From: Corbicula japonica
Lineage: Eukaryota > Mollusca > Bivalvia > Venerida > Cyrenidae
NCBI GenBank assembly: GCA_038501625.1
Contig: JAZAYU010000038.1
Location: forward strand, 2,604,001 to 2,668,000
Reading direction: 5' to 3'
Length of the DNA stretch: 64,000 nt
The position numbers were made by a program, and so were the translations under genes. The notes under the pieces are model-generated. The model did not search any database. It was not told where the DNA came from and saw nothing but the letters and a program-made list of their open reading frames with translations. Shown one piece after another: positions 48,301 through 60,489 of the stretch. How positions within the stretch are numbered: position 1 is the first letter of the stretch; every line of letters begins with the position of its first letter.

Positions 48301-51300
48301 AAATGTAAATGTTTCAAAGAAAACTTCCAGACGTTCAATTATTAAATACAAAATGTTGCAAACGTGGATGACCGATTTCCTATTGAACATACTATAATTA
48401 TATTATACATACTATGTGCATTAGGAAGCTTATAATAATAACTTAATTCGTTGACTTAACCACTGATTGTGATCGGCCCTGCGTTTAATTCATAACCGAT
48501 AAGTGCTTACTTTTTAGAAAATTTCGTCTTAATTAAATCTACTTCTATTTATCATTAGATGTGTTTGATTTGACGGACTGGCTCTTTGTCGTCTTAATTA
48601 AATATACTTCTATTTATCATTAGATGTGTTTGATTTTACGGACTGGCTCTTTGTCGTCTTAATTAAATATACTTCTATTTATCATTAGATGTGTTTGATT
48701 TTACGGACTGGCTCTTTGTCGTCTTAATTAAATATACTTCTATTTATCATTAGATGTGTTTGATTTTACGGACTGGCTCTTTGTCGTCTTAATTAAATAT
48801 ACTTCTATCTATCATTAGATGTGTTTGATTTTACGGACTGGCTCTTTGTCGTCTTAATTAAATATACTTCTATTTATCATTAGATGTGTTTGATTTTACG
48901 GACTGGCTCTTTGTCGTCTTAATTAAATATACTTCTATTTATCATTAGATGTGTTTGATTTTACGGACTGGCTCCTTGTAAAATCTTGTTTTAGACATAG
49001 TATCTGGAATAGCCATGATAAGAAAATTTTATCTCGACCAAATCATTATATTATATATTAAAAAGACAGAAAATTTGGAGCATTTCTTTATTTTATCGCG
49101 ATTTTATAAGAAGTGTTTCTATGTTTCTAGGTTCCTTTCTTCAATATTTACCATATCCAAAGATTACAAAGTTAACATAAACGTAATTTCAATGACTTTA
49201 AATAAAAAAGGTTGTAAATATTTATCAATTACAGAAATCATTTGAACACGAATATTTCCGCTTATTCTCAACCACATCATTTTGACGATGCCGGTTTACT
49301 GCCGTTTTAGCCTCCTTTATGTCGCTCGTATTAAACCAATTAATTTTCTCAATTTTGATTGTCGTCTCCAATCTTACAATGTCCTCTTTCCATCAATATC
49401 ACATGTATGAGCGTGCGATAAAAACAATTAAGGTACATGTATAGTAATTTTTGTAGACCGGACAAGACTTGTTCCATAAGTATAAAAGTACATGCCTGGT
49501 CTTTATTGACTTAGATAACATGAAAAAAAATCTCACTTGGTGGTTTTCTCTTATCTCGTTGTGTCTTTTAACGACTTCTTCTTTGAAGGACTCTGATGCC
49601 TGCAAACAGAAGCACGTTTGTAATACATACCTACAGAACAGGTAATACAATCACAGAGAGAAAAAAATGACCCCGGCGAAAATCAACTGATGATAAGTAA
49701 AGATAATTAAAGAAAATTTGCAAAACCATTAGAAACAGAAAATAAGAAGGCAAGTAAAATGTGATGAAATCTCAGTTATAAACAGTAATTTGTCAGTGGT
49801 TGTCTCGAAAAATTCTCGTATCGTTAAGTTGCGACAAAGATTCCGAGATTGCAACGATGAAACTAAGTTGTCATTGTTTCATTGTCTAAAAGAGCATCGT
49901 AACGTTCTCGTTTCTCAGACCCAATATACGACATGCTAAGATGTCTCTGTGTAGTTTATAAATAGCTTGGTTTTCGCCTTGTCGCATACTGTTTTTGCAG
50001 CACTTCATACAAACTTGGCGTTGTTCATGATGATGAAATATTTTAAGTATGAAGAGAATAGGACAAGTACTTTCGAAGTTATAGGCAACATTAAGTTTCA
50101 TATTGAAGTTCATATTAAAGTCATTTGAAAGGGGCATAACTCAAAAAATAATGAAAGAGGAGTTATCATTCTTGTTGTCACAGATGATATTGTTCATGCA
50201 GATGATATATTCTAAGTATTAAGTAATAAGGACAAGTACTTTCAAAGTTATAGGCAACATTAAGTTTCATATTAAAATTCCATATAAAAGTCATTTGAAA
50301 GGGGCATAACTAAAAACTAATGAAACTGGAGTTATCATTCTTGTTGTCACAGACGGCATTGTTCATGCAGATGATATATTTCAAGTATAAAGTGAATAGG
50401 ACAATTACTTTCAAAGTTATTGGCAACATTAAGTTTCATATTAAAGTTGGGGGACTACCGGACGATGGCACTGCCGACGACGACGACAATAGGATCCCTA
50501 TGTGTCTACCTGCTATCGCAGGCGACACAAAAAGGTCAACTGAAGCGAAAAAGTGCTCTATCAACAGTTGCATCAATAATTAGTTGTTTCTGTGTCGCCT
50601 GCGATAGCAGGTAGACACATAGGGATTCTATTGCCCAGTGGCGTCGTAATCATGAGTTTAAAAAGAAAACTAATGTTGCTAATTAATTTGAAAGTACTTG
50701 TCTTTTTAACTTAATACTTGAAATGTATCACATGCATAAACAAAGAAATCTGTAATTTCAAGAATTATACAGTCATTATATTTTAACTCCTGTTTCACTA
50801 TTTTTAGTCAATCCCCTTCAAATGACTTCAATATAAAACTTACTTTTTAGTCTATTGCCTGAAACATTGAAAGTTCTTTGCCTATAATAGTATTAACAAA
50901 ATAATTGGAATAAATCATCATCATAACCTTATAAAGATATTAATGGGGTCGATTTTTTTAACCGTAACTTTGCGAGATTGATAAGATGTTGCTTAAATTA
51001 CGAACTCGTCGAGACACTGACAAAATCCTTACGATGGTCTTACGACAGAGATACGAACGTCGTAAGAGATACGAGTCCTTCGAGACAATCACCCCTGGTT
51101 TACAAATCGGCGTAAAATAAATGCAGTATCCGTATTTCCGCATTCCGCTCTGAAATCGAAAAGTCCATAAAACACAAACACACACAGACGCAAAAGGTTC
51201 CCCAACAGGATATTAAATCGGTCTGACAGTTTATGCTTGTTGAAACTGTCTTCGTTTTATCGTTGAGGTATCCCGTAACGTTTGTGAATTTGTTTTTAAC

Positions 51301-51556
51301 AAAAATGCCATAATATAAACTAGGCTAGTTTAGGCTGTGTCTGGAGGCTGTGTTCTAAATTTGGATGTGTTTGGAAAGCACTTTTTTCTGTTTGTAGGTA
51401 AAAGTGTATTACGTTTAGTATTTGTATGTCTAAACTTATTTCTAGCAAGTTGTAATTAACAGACTTTCTTTAAAGCAAAACATGAACTATACTTACTTGC
51501 GATGAAACAAAGACCACATGACATACCAAAAGTACCGTGAGTATTGTTAGCTCCAT
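45373..51556 (-). CDS. Secreted CAP-superfamily protein (GAPR-1-like)
   Basis: Five - strand exons with matching phases: 51556-51497, 49599-49537, 48030-47871, 46532-46455 and 45569-45373; 558 nt, 185 residues. Exon 1 is a signal peptide ([19 protein letters not shown]). The CAP domain spans about residues 24-175: [40 protein letters not shown], the CAP1 motif [17 protein letters not shown] and a CAP2 motif [12 protein letters not shown] that lacks the usual cysteine, as in GAPR-1. The four cavity residues of GAPR-1 map to H70, E83, E105 and H122, all present. Unlike human GAPR-1, which lacks a signal peptide, this one looks secreted. CAP proteins bind sterols or lipids and occur in venoms and immunity; no such role is shown here. 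Introns contain a MITE, a minisatellite and a pearl-like pair. Confidence 0.9.
45902..46053 (+). repeat. 152-bp element with tRNA-like core, inverted ends and 6-bp target duplication
   Basis: Starts gtaacccgg and ends ccctcgttac. Flanked by atgaat at 45896-45901 and 46054-46059. The core has tggtagagcgtcgga (A-box-like) and gggttcaatcc (B box). Lies in the last intron of the CAP gene. Either a SINE with fortuitous ends or a MITE that captured a tRNA-like sequence. Confidence 0.6.
46960..47212. repeat. Foldback MITE family, copy 4
   Basis: Starts gaggcacgccacgggaaaag and ends ccttttcccgtggcgtgcct. The interior has gacgtcataaagttgagcag and aaatgaccgaagtt. It sits in the CAP gene intron between exons 46532 and 47871. 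Confidence 0.8.
48526..48980. repeat. 65-bp minisatellite, seven near-identical units
   Basis: Units start at 48526, 48591, 48656, 48721, 48786, 48851 and 48916 with gtcttaattaaat and contain tatcattagatgtgtttgat and cggactggctc. Only a few positions vary between units. Lies in the CAP gene intron between exons 48030 and 49537. Confidence 0.97.
49985..50900. mobile_element. Two pearl-like elements head to head, sharing ~170-bp tandem units
   Basis: The left half has about 2.7 units of 170 bp (tttgaaaggggcataactc at ~50126 and ~50296), then gacgacgacgac, then a terminal block gtgtctacctgctatcgcag (50500-50519). The terminal block returns inverted at 50587-50632, followed by inverted, more diverged units to about 50900 (ccccttcaaatgacttcaat). 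The gg(c)cataactc box is shared with the 7.7-9.4 kb array. Non-coding; within the first CAP intron. Confidence 0.72.
50490..50635. repeat. Inverted terminal blocks of the pearl-like pair
   Basis: About 46 bp per arm (50487-50532 and 50587-50632) pair with roughly four mismatches, around a ~54-base loop. Each arm itself carries a small hairpin cctgctatcgcagg. Confidence 0.85.
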
Positions 51557-51599
51557 CGTCTATAACTGCAATTATATAAAAATCCCGCACATTAATTCA

Positions 51600-51825
51600 C
51601 TAAACGGAAAGTTTAACGTGTCTTTGCTGACATTTTTGACATTGTAACACTAGTTATTTGAAAGAACTTGCAATTATCTGTATTATTTTACTAATTCTTC
51701 ACGATTACACAAATTGAGAAATTTTTATCGCAAAACGATGCCGTCTGCTATATTTTTATGACATCATTTCAGTGGTTGACTTAAACCTTCTAGATTTTCC
51801 TATGACGCTTCCAAAATATATGACT
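51600..51825 (-). repeat. Degenerate foldback MITE copy
   Basis: cgatgccgtctgct, tttatgacatcatttcag and ttgacttaaacctt are decayed versions of the right half of the 20593 copy. Ends cannot be set precisely. Confidence 0.45.
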
Positions 51826-52085
51826 TTGATTTGTGTTTTACACATCTTTTATTTGTAATTTGTATACGCCAAGTTCTGCACACTATTAAATCTATATAAC
51901 CGCATATTATCCGCTCTTGTATCTTTCGACATAACAGTTGTAAGGTTTTTGCACATTTCTTTTCGTTATCATTCCCTTTCAGGGTTACATGTACCTACAC
52001 ACTGTCGAAAGGTTATGGGTTTTGATAATACTGTTTCAAAAAACGTGCAGATCCATATAATTTTAAATCTGCTTCAATTCACCTA

Positions 52086-52285
52086 TACAGTACAGCTCGG
52101 GTGTTTCCAACCAAAGTCCGCGCTACGCGGCGGACTTCGTCAACGCGGACTTGACTGCTCTAGTCCGCGCTGGCCCGCGTTCAGCCTCAATCCCCCGCGT
52201 TTTAACTCCGCGGACAGCCCCAGGCAGAAACTCCGAGTGTCTCGGCGTACTTTATCGCGGCAACGCGTGGGCCTTGCCTGTTAGG
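52086..52285. repeat. GC-rich MITE-like element, related copy 2
   Basis: Starts tacagtacagctcgggtgtt, the inverse of the end of copies at 121-326 and 53080-53284. The interior repeats gtccgcgct/cgcggacttg. Diverged in the middle, so a different subfamily. Confidence 0.6.
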
Positions 52286-53079
52286 ATTACTATTATTATC
52301 ATCAAATTTGCTTTAATAAATGTATAAAGTCATGTCATAATTTACAAAATGTACATGGTTATTTATTTCAAGAAAATACCTTTTATTTTATTGTGTTATT
52401 TACATGTTATGAGTTATGTGTGTGTAAATAAAATTGTTAAAAAAAAGCTTTCTTTGTGTAGTATCTTCGTTCATAATTTTCAATAAGATTCGCAAACATT
52501 GACGTTACTTTTAGTGACACTGCATGCAACTTTATTTCTATCATGCGCTTAACAAAGGCCAAATGTACACAGTACATGTTTATTATTATAAAATTCTCAA
52601 TGAAATGGAGCTTGGCGGGTAGTTTGCTGGTATTAACAATACAGCTTGAGTATAAAAGTTCTTAGCTTTAGCATATTCTTGTTCGGATTTATAGTCTTTT
52701 CTGTTTTTATCTTTTATTTTTTTCTTAAAAATTAAATGGAAGAACAAAATAATATTATGTTTTAAAATTAAATTAATACTGAGCTGATGTTATTGTAAAA
52801 GCGAAAAAATAATTCTGCAGTAATTTAATAACAACATAAAGTAAAACATTTTAACATTAGGTTTAAAATTCATCAATTTGAAATACTAAACAAAGTAATG
52901 TAACGAAGGAAGTTATAAATACTGTACCTGAAAAACAACAAAGTTAACGTAAACAAACGTAAAGAACAAAAATAACTTAACACATCGTGAAAAATTATAC
53001 CAGCCTCATACTGTACCTGAAAAAAGAAAATCAAATATAATGACAATTGTACGAAATAGTAGCGATATCAATAACGCCG
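52286..53079. other. Intergenic, no gene seen
   Basis: AT-rich sequence with no motif or repeat recognised. Confidence 0.5.
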
Positions 53080-53284
53080 CGTTCCACCGGCATACTACGC
53101 GGAGTTCCTCCGCGTCATGTTTTGTACAGATAAGCTGTCCCGCAAGTCCGCGCTAGTCCGCGCTGAACGACAAGGTCCGCGCGGGCAATCCCCGCGTTTT
53201 TACGCGGAGAAAATACGCGTTAAACGAGTTGGGTCCGCGGAGGGCGCGCGGAAAATGTAAAAAACTCCCGAGCTGTACTGTACT
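53080..53284. repeat. GC-rich MITE-like element, copy 3
   Basis: Aligns over ~200 bp with 121-326 (gcggagttcctccgcgtcat, acgacaaggtccgcgcgggc, gagttgggtccgcggagggc) and closes with the same actcccgagctgtactgta. Confidence 0.7.
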
Positions 53285-53699
53285 TATAATAAATTAATTA
53301 TTAAGTATTTGTTGTTATACAGATACCCTGACGTGTAAGAAATACGTTGATGATGCGGGTTACACACGGTGCCTACCAACACCGACCTGGCCTGCCTTCT
53401 GTAACATATGACGTATTTTTCGGGCCAGTTTTGTGAAAGTTTCAATCGAAAATTCGATATTATCTTCGACTTTCCGTGGAAACCTTCTACTTTATTAATA
53501 GTTAAGATCTGTTTGTTTCATAAAGACAGTAATTGTATGTAGGAAAACATTTCGGTTCTCCATGCAATGTCCGGTTCTACGATACGCTCAAATCAATTAT
53601 ATCGTAACAATTCAAATCAGTCATGTATCAGAGATAGGAAAATGGATGGAGGCTATGACAAGACGGCATTTTTTCTGATACCTATATAAAATTATGCAT

Positions 53700-53900
53700 A
53701 AATTATATACTTAGAGACGCAACTTTTTTAAACACAAAATATGTTTCGCGATTAAAGAAATAGATGAAAAGGGAACTAAGTTGCGTTTTTAGTTTCTTTT
53801 CTATATAAAATATGTTTTTGTTGAAATAAGAAACGCAACTTCTTTTAACGTGAAATGTATTTCTTGTTTAAAGAAGTTGCGTTCTAATTCTTTAAGTATA
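53700..53900. repeat. AT-rich foldback element (aagttgcgt boxes)
   Basis: Alternating inverted boxes: gacgcaactttttt, aactaagttgcgttttta, gaaacgcaacttctttt and aaagaagttgcgttctaatt. The last box and the following tctttaagtata also occur at 38190-38222. Confidence 0.6.
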
Positions 53901-54084
53901 TAATATATTATTGTATTTTTTTATTTTTAAATCCAGTTCAGGCTAAAAAGGTGATCATTATTACATATTCTAACATTACTGGGTTTTAGTGGTACATAAT
54001 TTTATGCATTTAAAATTCTTATTTAAACGGGAATATTATGGATTTGATTAAACCGACGATAAGCCTTAGTTATATGAAGAATTT

Positions 54085-54420
54085 GATAGAAAAGTGAAAT
54101 ATGCATAACCAGGAATGCCATTTTAAGAAGACACAGCCTCCCCATTTAGACAACAAATAGAGGAACAGAGAGCATGGTTTATTAAATGAACAAGTCCAAA
54201 CACAAATAAGTACATGTTATGAATATGAGAAACCGAGGGGTATTCGCTTTGGAACATTGAGTGGAGTAATTATGACACTGCATTGGTGCACATTCAGACA
54301 AGAACACGGGTACGAAATTGCATTGTCGAAGAACAATTTCTTTGTCTATATAAATTTGGCGAGAATGGGTTGGTTCGAATCCCAATGGAAGCATACCATT
54401 CTATTTTAAGAAGTGCGGTC
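54085..54420 (+). repeat. R1 dispersed repeat copy
   Basis: Forward copy: aaaagtgaaatatgcataac, caggaatgccat and gacacagcctccccatttag at the head, with gagcatggtttatt beyond. The 3' part is diverged. Confidence 0.6.
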
Positions 54421-55134
54421 ATTGTTATCTTTGCTTAAGATCCTTAAGAGTTTTTTTTTAACTTACGCTTGGTATGTTATCAAAGATAAAATGTTGATGT
54501 CGTTTTCTTTAAAGCTATTCTCGGATGAAGTTCACTAATAACGGCAACTTAAAAAGAGTATTTTTTTTATTAATTTGACAGACCATTGTTTAGCAACTCC
54601 ATTGAATGCAATTTATGTAATTCTATAGTACGACAGTCACCAAAATTTTAGTATTTTTGAGATTCTATTTTCACATCAAGATATTTTTTTATTTTTGCTT
54701 TTAATATTTAGAATTTAAATCAAACTTATCGTAAAAACAACTGCATGCATTTCGCTTGTCAGTAAGTAATTCATAATTTGTACTTACGTTTCGTTTGCCA
54801 ACTGCGATATAATGCAAGTTCCAGGTATCTTCTTAAGCCTCCCCAATCAATACATAAAACGTGTGTATGAACTTATTTTTATACTGTATAGACCACCCAA
54901 ATATGATTCGGTCGGTAAACTTAGAATTTTTATGGGATGATAACGTTTATACGAATGGATAAAGAGGACCACACGCAAAAAGGATGATGCAAGCGTTTTA
55001 CTGCCATTGGGCATGTTTTTTCTTCTCCATTGAGAGTCGATTCTATATTGCACTAAAAATAACATCAAACTCGTACTGAATCTAGTTGCTTTCTGCAATA
55101 AATCTCTACTTCAAGCCATTTTACAAACGTAAGT
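54421..55134. other. Intergenic, no gene seen
   Basis: No motif in the reverse frame at 54847-55098; no repeat recognised. Confidence 0.5.
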
Positions 55135-55400
55135 GACATTGTCGAATTTCGATAGCTCATTCACCGTTATGTCGAACACCACCTTTCTGTCGAACGATTC
55201 TTCTAATACCGAACTAGAATTCTATATTTGAATTTTCTACTGTTCTACCTCCGATCATTCGCACTACCCATAACTGAAACAATCGAACACCAATTAGGTC
55301 TCCATTAGTTAGGTTTCATTGTTTCGACACCCCTTGATTTAAACAGACTGTTTTGGCAATCACTAAAGTGCTAACAAAAAAGTAAACATTTCGCGCTATT
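55135..55400. repeat. pogo/Tigger-like repeat fragment, copy 2
   Basis: Same order of landmarks as 3293-3570 (tgtcgaacaccacctttctg, gttctacctccgat, cgacaccccttgattt, agactgtttt). More diverged than copy 1. Confidence 0.5.
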
Positions 55401-57639
55401 ACGGGCGGTGCGCTAATTTATTAAGTCGTGTAAATTAGACATTTAATAGAACACTAGTATTGCCATTGTTGTACTAATTTTTAATATGCTGACGATAAGA
55501 AATGAAGAATGATATTTCCTTGAGCAAAAAATAATTGTTTAGTACTGTTAATAAATTTTATTACAACTACCAGCTGCCTAATAGCTCGCAGTACAGATTG
55601 TTAGAACACAAATCGACAGGTCACTTTGAGACCGAGCCAACAAACTTCGACTGGAAGTTGATACCCCTTATAGAATCTTCCGTCAAAGAAAAATAACATA
55701 GCAAAAAAATTAAAATTATAACTTTTAAAACACATATTTTACTGGATAATATGCGATTTTATGCATCCGCATTTAAATTACATGAACATATTATTAATAA
55801 GCCTCGTGCTTTTTGCAATTAAACTTATTTTATAAAAAAAAACAACAAAACAACAACAACAACAACAATGTTTACATGTAGTTAACCATGTACATACCCA
55901 TTTCAAATACATGTACATATTCAGAATAATTTTAGATAGTAACATGTATTAGTGCATAGTTGCATTTTTTTTTTCAGTTTTCACGCAACCAATGCTTAAA
56001 CGAGAATATTTATATGAGATCTGTATGAATTTCAGAATCTGATGTAGGTGTTAATAATCTTTAGTTAATCATCTAAATGTGATTTCGTTCCTTGGTTTCG
56101 AAATGTTTACTTATTTCTTTATTACATTTCTGTTATGTAAAGAACGATGATTTTTCTTATTTGATTTAAGGATTGGGTGGTCCTTTATTTGTTTTATTGA
56201 GTTTAGTCAACAATTAACGAAATTGTGATACTGATGTAATATTTTTGGTATTTTTCATCTGCTACACGGGTGGTATTTTTTTAAATCAAAATGGACAAAT
56301 GCTTAAACCAAAAATCACTTAAGATTGACATGATTACGCAATAACTACATGTTCATTAATGTAATTGACACGGGATAGATGTACTGACTGATAAATTTAT
56401 ATAAATTTTAAATGAAACGTTGAAATAGCTTGTTACAACTGACGGGAAGATGTTATAATGAATTTTTTTGCATTTAATTCAATTTGGATTTAAAAGCATT
56501 TGATTAAGGGCATATATTGTTTGTAATATTTAGTCTAATGTATGGTATAATTGTTTAAAAGTTGAAATGTTTTAGGTTTGCAATTTGTCTTGAACCCTTC
56601 TTTAAACCTTAAAAAATCATCGAGCAGATCCAAATGCATGCTATCTCTGTGTCATTGTATGTATTTAAAAATCATCTCTCTCTATTCTTAAGATATCAAT
56701 CTTTGTATTTCTTCTATTGTTGACCCTTCACAGATACCATGCGTACTGAAGGCGCTGCTTTTTAGATTTCTTTTAGCATCGAACCTATACACATTTTAGG
56801 TCAGGACATCGGACATGTGTTATTAATTGACGGTATTTTAGTTAACGTTCATACGAACATTGTTAAGTTATTTATTAGAAACACCGATAAATATAGATAT
56901 TAGGGTTAAATACGAACGTTTTAGATCTTAGACTAATGGTTTGTTGTTGTTTGTTTATATTTCCGTCATCGTGATGTTTCTGATTAAATTCCAGGTACAC
57001 AGGTCTCAGTAAGGTCATAGAGTAACTTCTTATTGCTACCTAATATGTTTCTGCTTTATTTTTGTGTGTTTGTTGTTCTTTTTTAATTGCCCTCGTGTAT
57101 ATCGTTCACATTCCTATCCTAATTTGACCTACCTGAAGTGAAGACGAACACAAATAGCTACTACGTTTTTTTATTTAAAGAAAGCTTTGTTAATTGCAAA
57201 CACAATACCATATTAGAGTTAATATATTATTGTAACTAAACAAGAATGAAAAATATTCCCTTATTCGAAAGCATTACATGTATGATATTCTCAGTTTTAA
57301 AGTTTATTACTACTCGAAAATATAACTTGGATTGCTGGAGTGTTAAAATTTCTAAATCATCTGCGCAAATGGAAATTTCAGTACATCATGATAATGGTAT
57401 TTTGGTCTAAAGTTTAAGTTTGATGCGCAATAGAACACCCTGAACAGCAACCACAAATTAAAACACCATTTATATAACCAATTTTTGAGGTATCTGTCAT
57501 TGTTTGCAGAAGGGGTACATGTAGCAGGAATACACTTCTTCTAAAGTTTTCAAGAGATTGCCTTCAAACTTATTCTCCCCGCGCGTTTACATGTAATCAA
57601 TGCTGTTATCAAAAACGTCTGCTGACCGTCGTTGAGCAT
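55401..57639. other. 2.2-kb intergenic stretch, no gene or repeat recognised
   Basis: AT-rich with a short caacaacaac run near 55845. No frame above 60 codons with a motif was seen. Confidence 0.55.
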
Positions 57640-57664
57640 AAACCTATTGTATGTTATTTTAATT

Positions 57665-60171
57665 TGTTTACTCTACAGACATCCTGAATCCAGAGTAGAC
57701 TGGAAAGAAAAATTTGAAATTCATCTAGAAAAAGCACAATTAGAGGAAAAAGAAATATTAATTTTAGGGGATATGAATAGAGATCTTTCAAATTCTCAGA
57801 TTAAAAATGATTGGACTAATTTTATGTTTGGCCTTGGATTCGCACAAATTATTGACGAACCGACTCGAGAAGGGCTAAATTTTAAAACACTTATAGATCA
57901 TATTTATACAGACAATGCAGACAATATTTGTAATTTTTCTGTTCCTAAAATTGGGATAAGTGATCATTATCCAATATTTTGCAACAGAAATGCAAACTAT
58001 AAAAATTTATGCAATTCACATCAGTTTATAAAATACAGATCCTTTAAGAATTTCAATAATGATAATTTCTCAAAAGATTTACGACTTATTGATTGGTCAA
58101 CCATTTTTAATGAAACTGATCCAAATAATGCTGTAGATTCTTTTATGGACTTATTTATAAACGTCTTGGACAAACATGTCCGGTTAGACATCACAGAGTA
58201 AAGAGGGCAAATCAGCCTGATTGGGTTAATTCTGATATTCTAGATGCAATAAAGCAGATAAAGAGATAAATTTAAAACAAAGAATGATGTTGAGAACTAT
58301 AGATTATTGAGGAATAAAGTAACAAGTCTAATGAATGCAGCAAGAAAATCAAGTATTGAACGGAAAATAGAAGATGGTCAAAACAATCCTGCTAATATTT
58401 GGAAAATATTCAAGGAATTCCAAAATCCAAATGGACACAAATCTGCTATTAACCAGTTAAATATTGATGGTTTTGAACTAAATGACTCGGAAACTATGAG
58501 CAATTATTTCAATTCATTTTTACTAATGTTGCTACTTTGCTAAAAGAACATACAACTTATTCAGATTTTCCAGAAATCAAAGAATATGTAAATGGAAAGG
58601 TACCTAAAGAAATGATTTTCAACATTCCATATATTACTAAAGAAAAAGTGTGTAAAATGCTTAATGATTTAGACACATCCAAAGCCACAGGTCTGGACAA
58701 TTTGGGTCCACGGCTTTTGAAGATGTCGGCCAATGTAATATATCCTGTAACACATCACTTAATTAATTTAAGTATTAAAGAAAGCACAGTACCAGACTGC
58801 TGGAAACTAGCTAAAGTTAATCCACTTTTCAAGTCAGGGTCTGCTCAAGATGTAAATAACTACAGACCAATATCAATTTTACCTACATTATCAAAATTAA
58901 TAGAAAAACATGTTCATGATAGTTTTATGGCATATTTAAACCATTACAATCTTTTAAGTAAATCACAGAGTGGATTTAGAAAAAATCACAGTTGTGAAAC
59001 AGCATTAGTAAGCATGTTAGATAAGTGGATCAAAGCATTAAATGAAGGAAAATTTGTTGGAGTAATCATGATTGATTTCAGAAAAGCTTTTGATCTTGTT
59101 GACTTTGATATCTTAAAAAGGAAACTAAAACTATATAAATGCAGTGATCAAACAATTAAATTTTTCAAATCCTATCTTTATGAACGAAAACAAGTTGTCA
59201 ATTTGAACGGTGTACTCTCTGGGGAAGCTGAAATCAAATGTGGTGTTCCCAAAGGCTCAATTTTAGGGCCTCTATTTTTTCTATTATTTATTAATGATTT
59301 GTCACAAGTCTTATCGACAGCTGTTAATAGCGCAGACTTGTATGCTGATAACACTACAATCAGTGACATCAGTTTTTCCAAAAATATACTACAGCAAAAT
59401 CTTCAGCATTAGATATTCTTGAAATCTGGTGTAAAGAAAATGGCATGGTGCTTAACACTGAAAAAACAAAGGTCATTTTCATCACAACTCCACAAAAAAG
59501 AACCAAAATGGGAAATATTCAGCTAAATGTTAATTATAAAAATATCAGTTTAAAACTAAGAACAGGAGATAAACTGTTAGGCGTATATATACAAGATAAT
59601 CTTAAATGGGATGTCCATGTTAATAGTATAAAAAGAAAAATAGCCTCAAATATAACGGCTTTTATCTAAAATAAAATACTTTATACCCTTAAACAGTAGA
59701 ATAATGTATTATAAAGCTTATATTCAACCGCATTTAGACTTTTGTAATGTTATTTGGGGAGGCACTGGAGGAAATAACTTAAATAAACTACTCTCGTTAC
59801 AAAAACGAGCATGCAAAACAATATTTGGACCAGAATATGTAAGTTTTAAGGATGCAATGAACAAAATTAATTCTCTTACTATTCACCAGAGAATTGTACT
59901 TCAGAAAGCCAAATTTATGTTTAAAGTGCATAATAAACTTGTACCTGAATACATACAAGATATGTTCCAATATAGGGAGTCATCCGGTTTCAATATAAGA
60001 AATTCCAGCTCTACAGATTTTAAAGTACCGCGACCAAGAATAGAATTATTTAAGGAAAGTATGTCTTACTCTGGATCCAGGATTTGTAATAGTATACCGG
60101 AAAGCATAAGATTAAGTAAAACACTTAATCAGTTTACCATTAACCTAACAAATTGGATAAAGCAGAACTAA
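57665..60171 (+). pseudogene. LINE endonuclease-reverse transcriptase, broken
   Basis: Reading passes through at least six frames. 57665-58201: endonuclease end with LILGDMNRDL and the SDH motif GISDHYPIF. 58307-58543: linker region. 58537-59412: RT with SKATGLDNLGPRLLK, NNYRPISILP, SQSGFRKNHSCETAL, MIDFRKAFD, GVPKGSILGPLFFLLFIND and the active-site box LYADNTTI. 59445-59669 and 59704-60171: thumb and C-terminal part (LQKRACKTIFG). Breaks lie near 58190, 58265, 58520 (short T run), 59405 and 59660. The second aspartate of the YADD box is asparagine (GAT AAC at 59347-59352), which in reverse transcriptases abolishes metal binding, so the copy is dead apart from its frameshifts. Confidence 0.92.
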
Positions 60172-60429
60172 CTATGATACATACTTCCAAAAACCGCACA
60201 CCATTTTTTTGATAATAATCAATTAAACTCTAATACATTGACTGTAAAACATTTTGATTATGATTATTTTGACGATTTAAGTTAAACTTGATTGATCATG
60301 TTCTTAACTTTTATCGATCGCATTATATATGTATATTAATTTAATATTTTTTCATGTCTCTGTTTGTATTTTGCATATCATTGTTGTGTCTATGTTTTGT
60401 TACTACTGAATATATGTATGTACTTATTA

Positions 60430-60485
60430 AGAGGGCCCCAAGGGAGATTAGTTATTTTGACTAATTGGGTTACCCTCTATAAATA
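60430..60485 (+). other. LINE 3' terminal hairpin region
   Basis: gagggccccaagggagatta, a small stem gattagt/actaatt and ttaccctctataaataaaga immediately precede the tail. LINEs of this type need a conserved 3' end for template recognition; that this segment is it is inference from position. Confidence 0.5.
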
Positions 60486-60489
60486 AAGA

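Noticed and set aside
48526..48980. Regular repeats resembling a CRISPR array
   Set aside because: The units are contiguous 65-bp tandem repeats with no unique spacers, no cas genes and a eukaryotic context.
54182..54394. Reverse open frame and a ggttcgaatccc B-box-like string at ~54371
   Set aside because: The B box has no A box at a suitable distance and lies in a diverged R1 copy; the frame looks like a repeat by-product.
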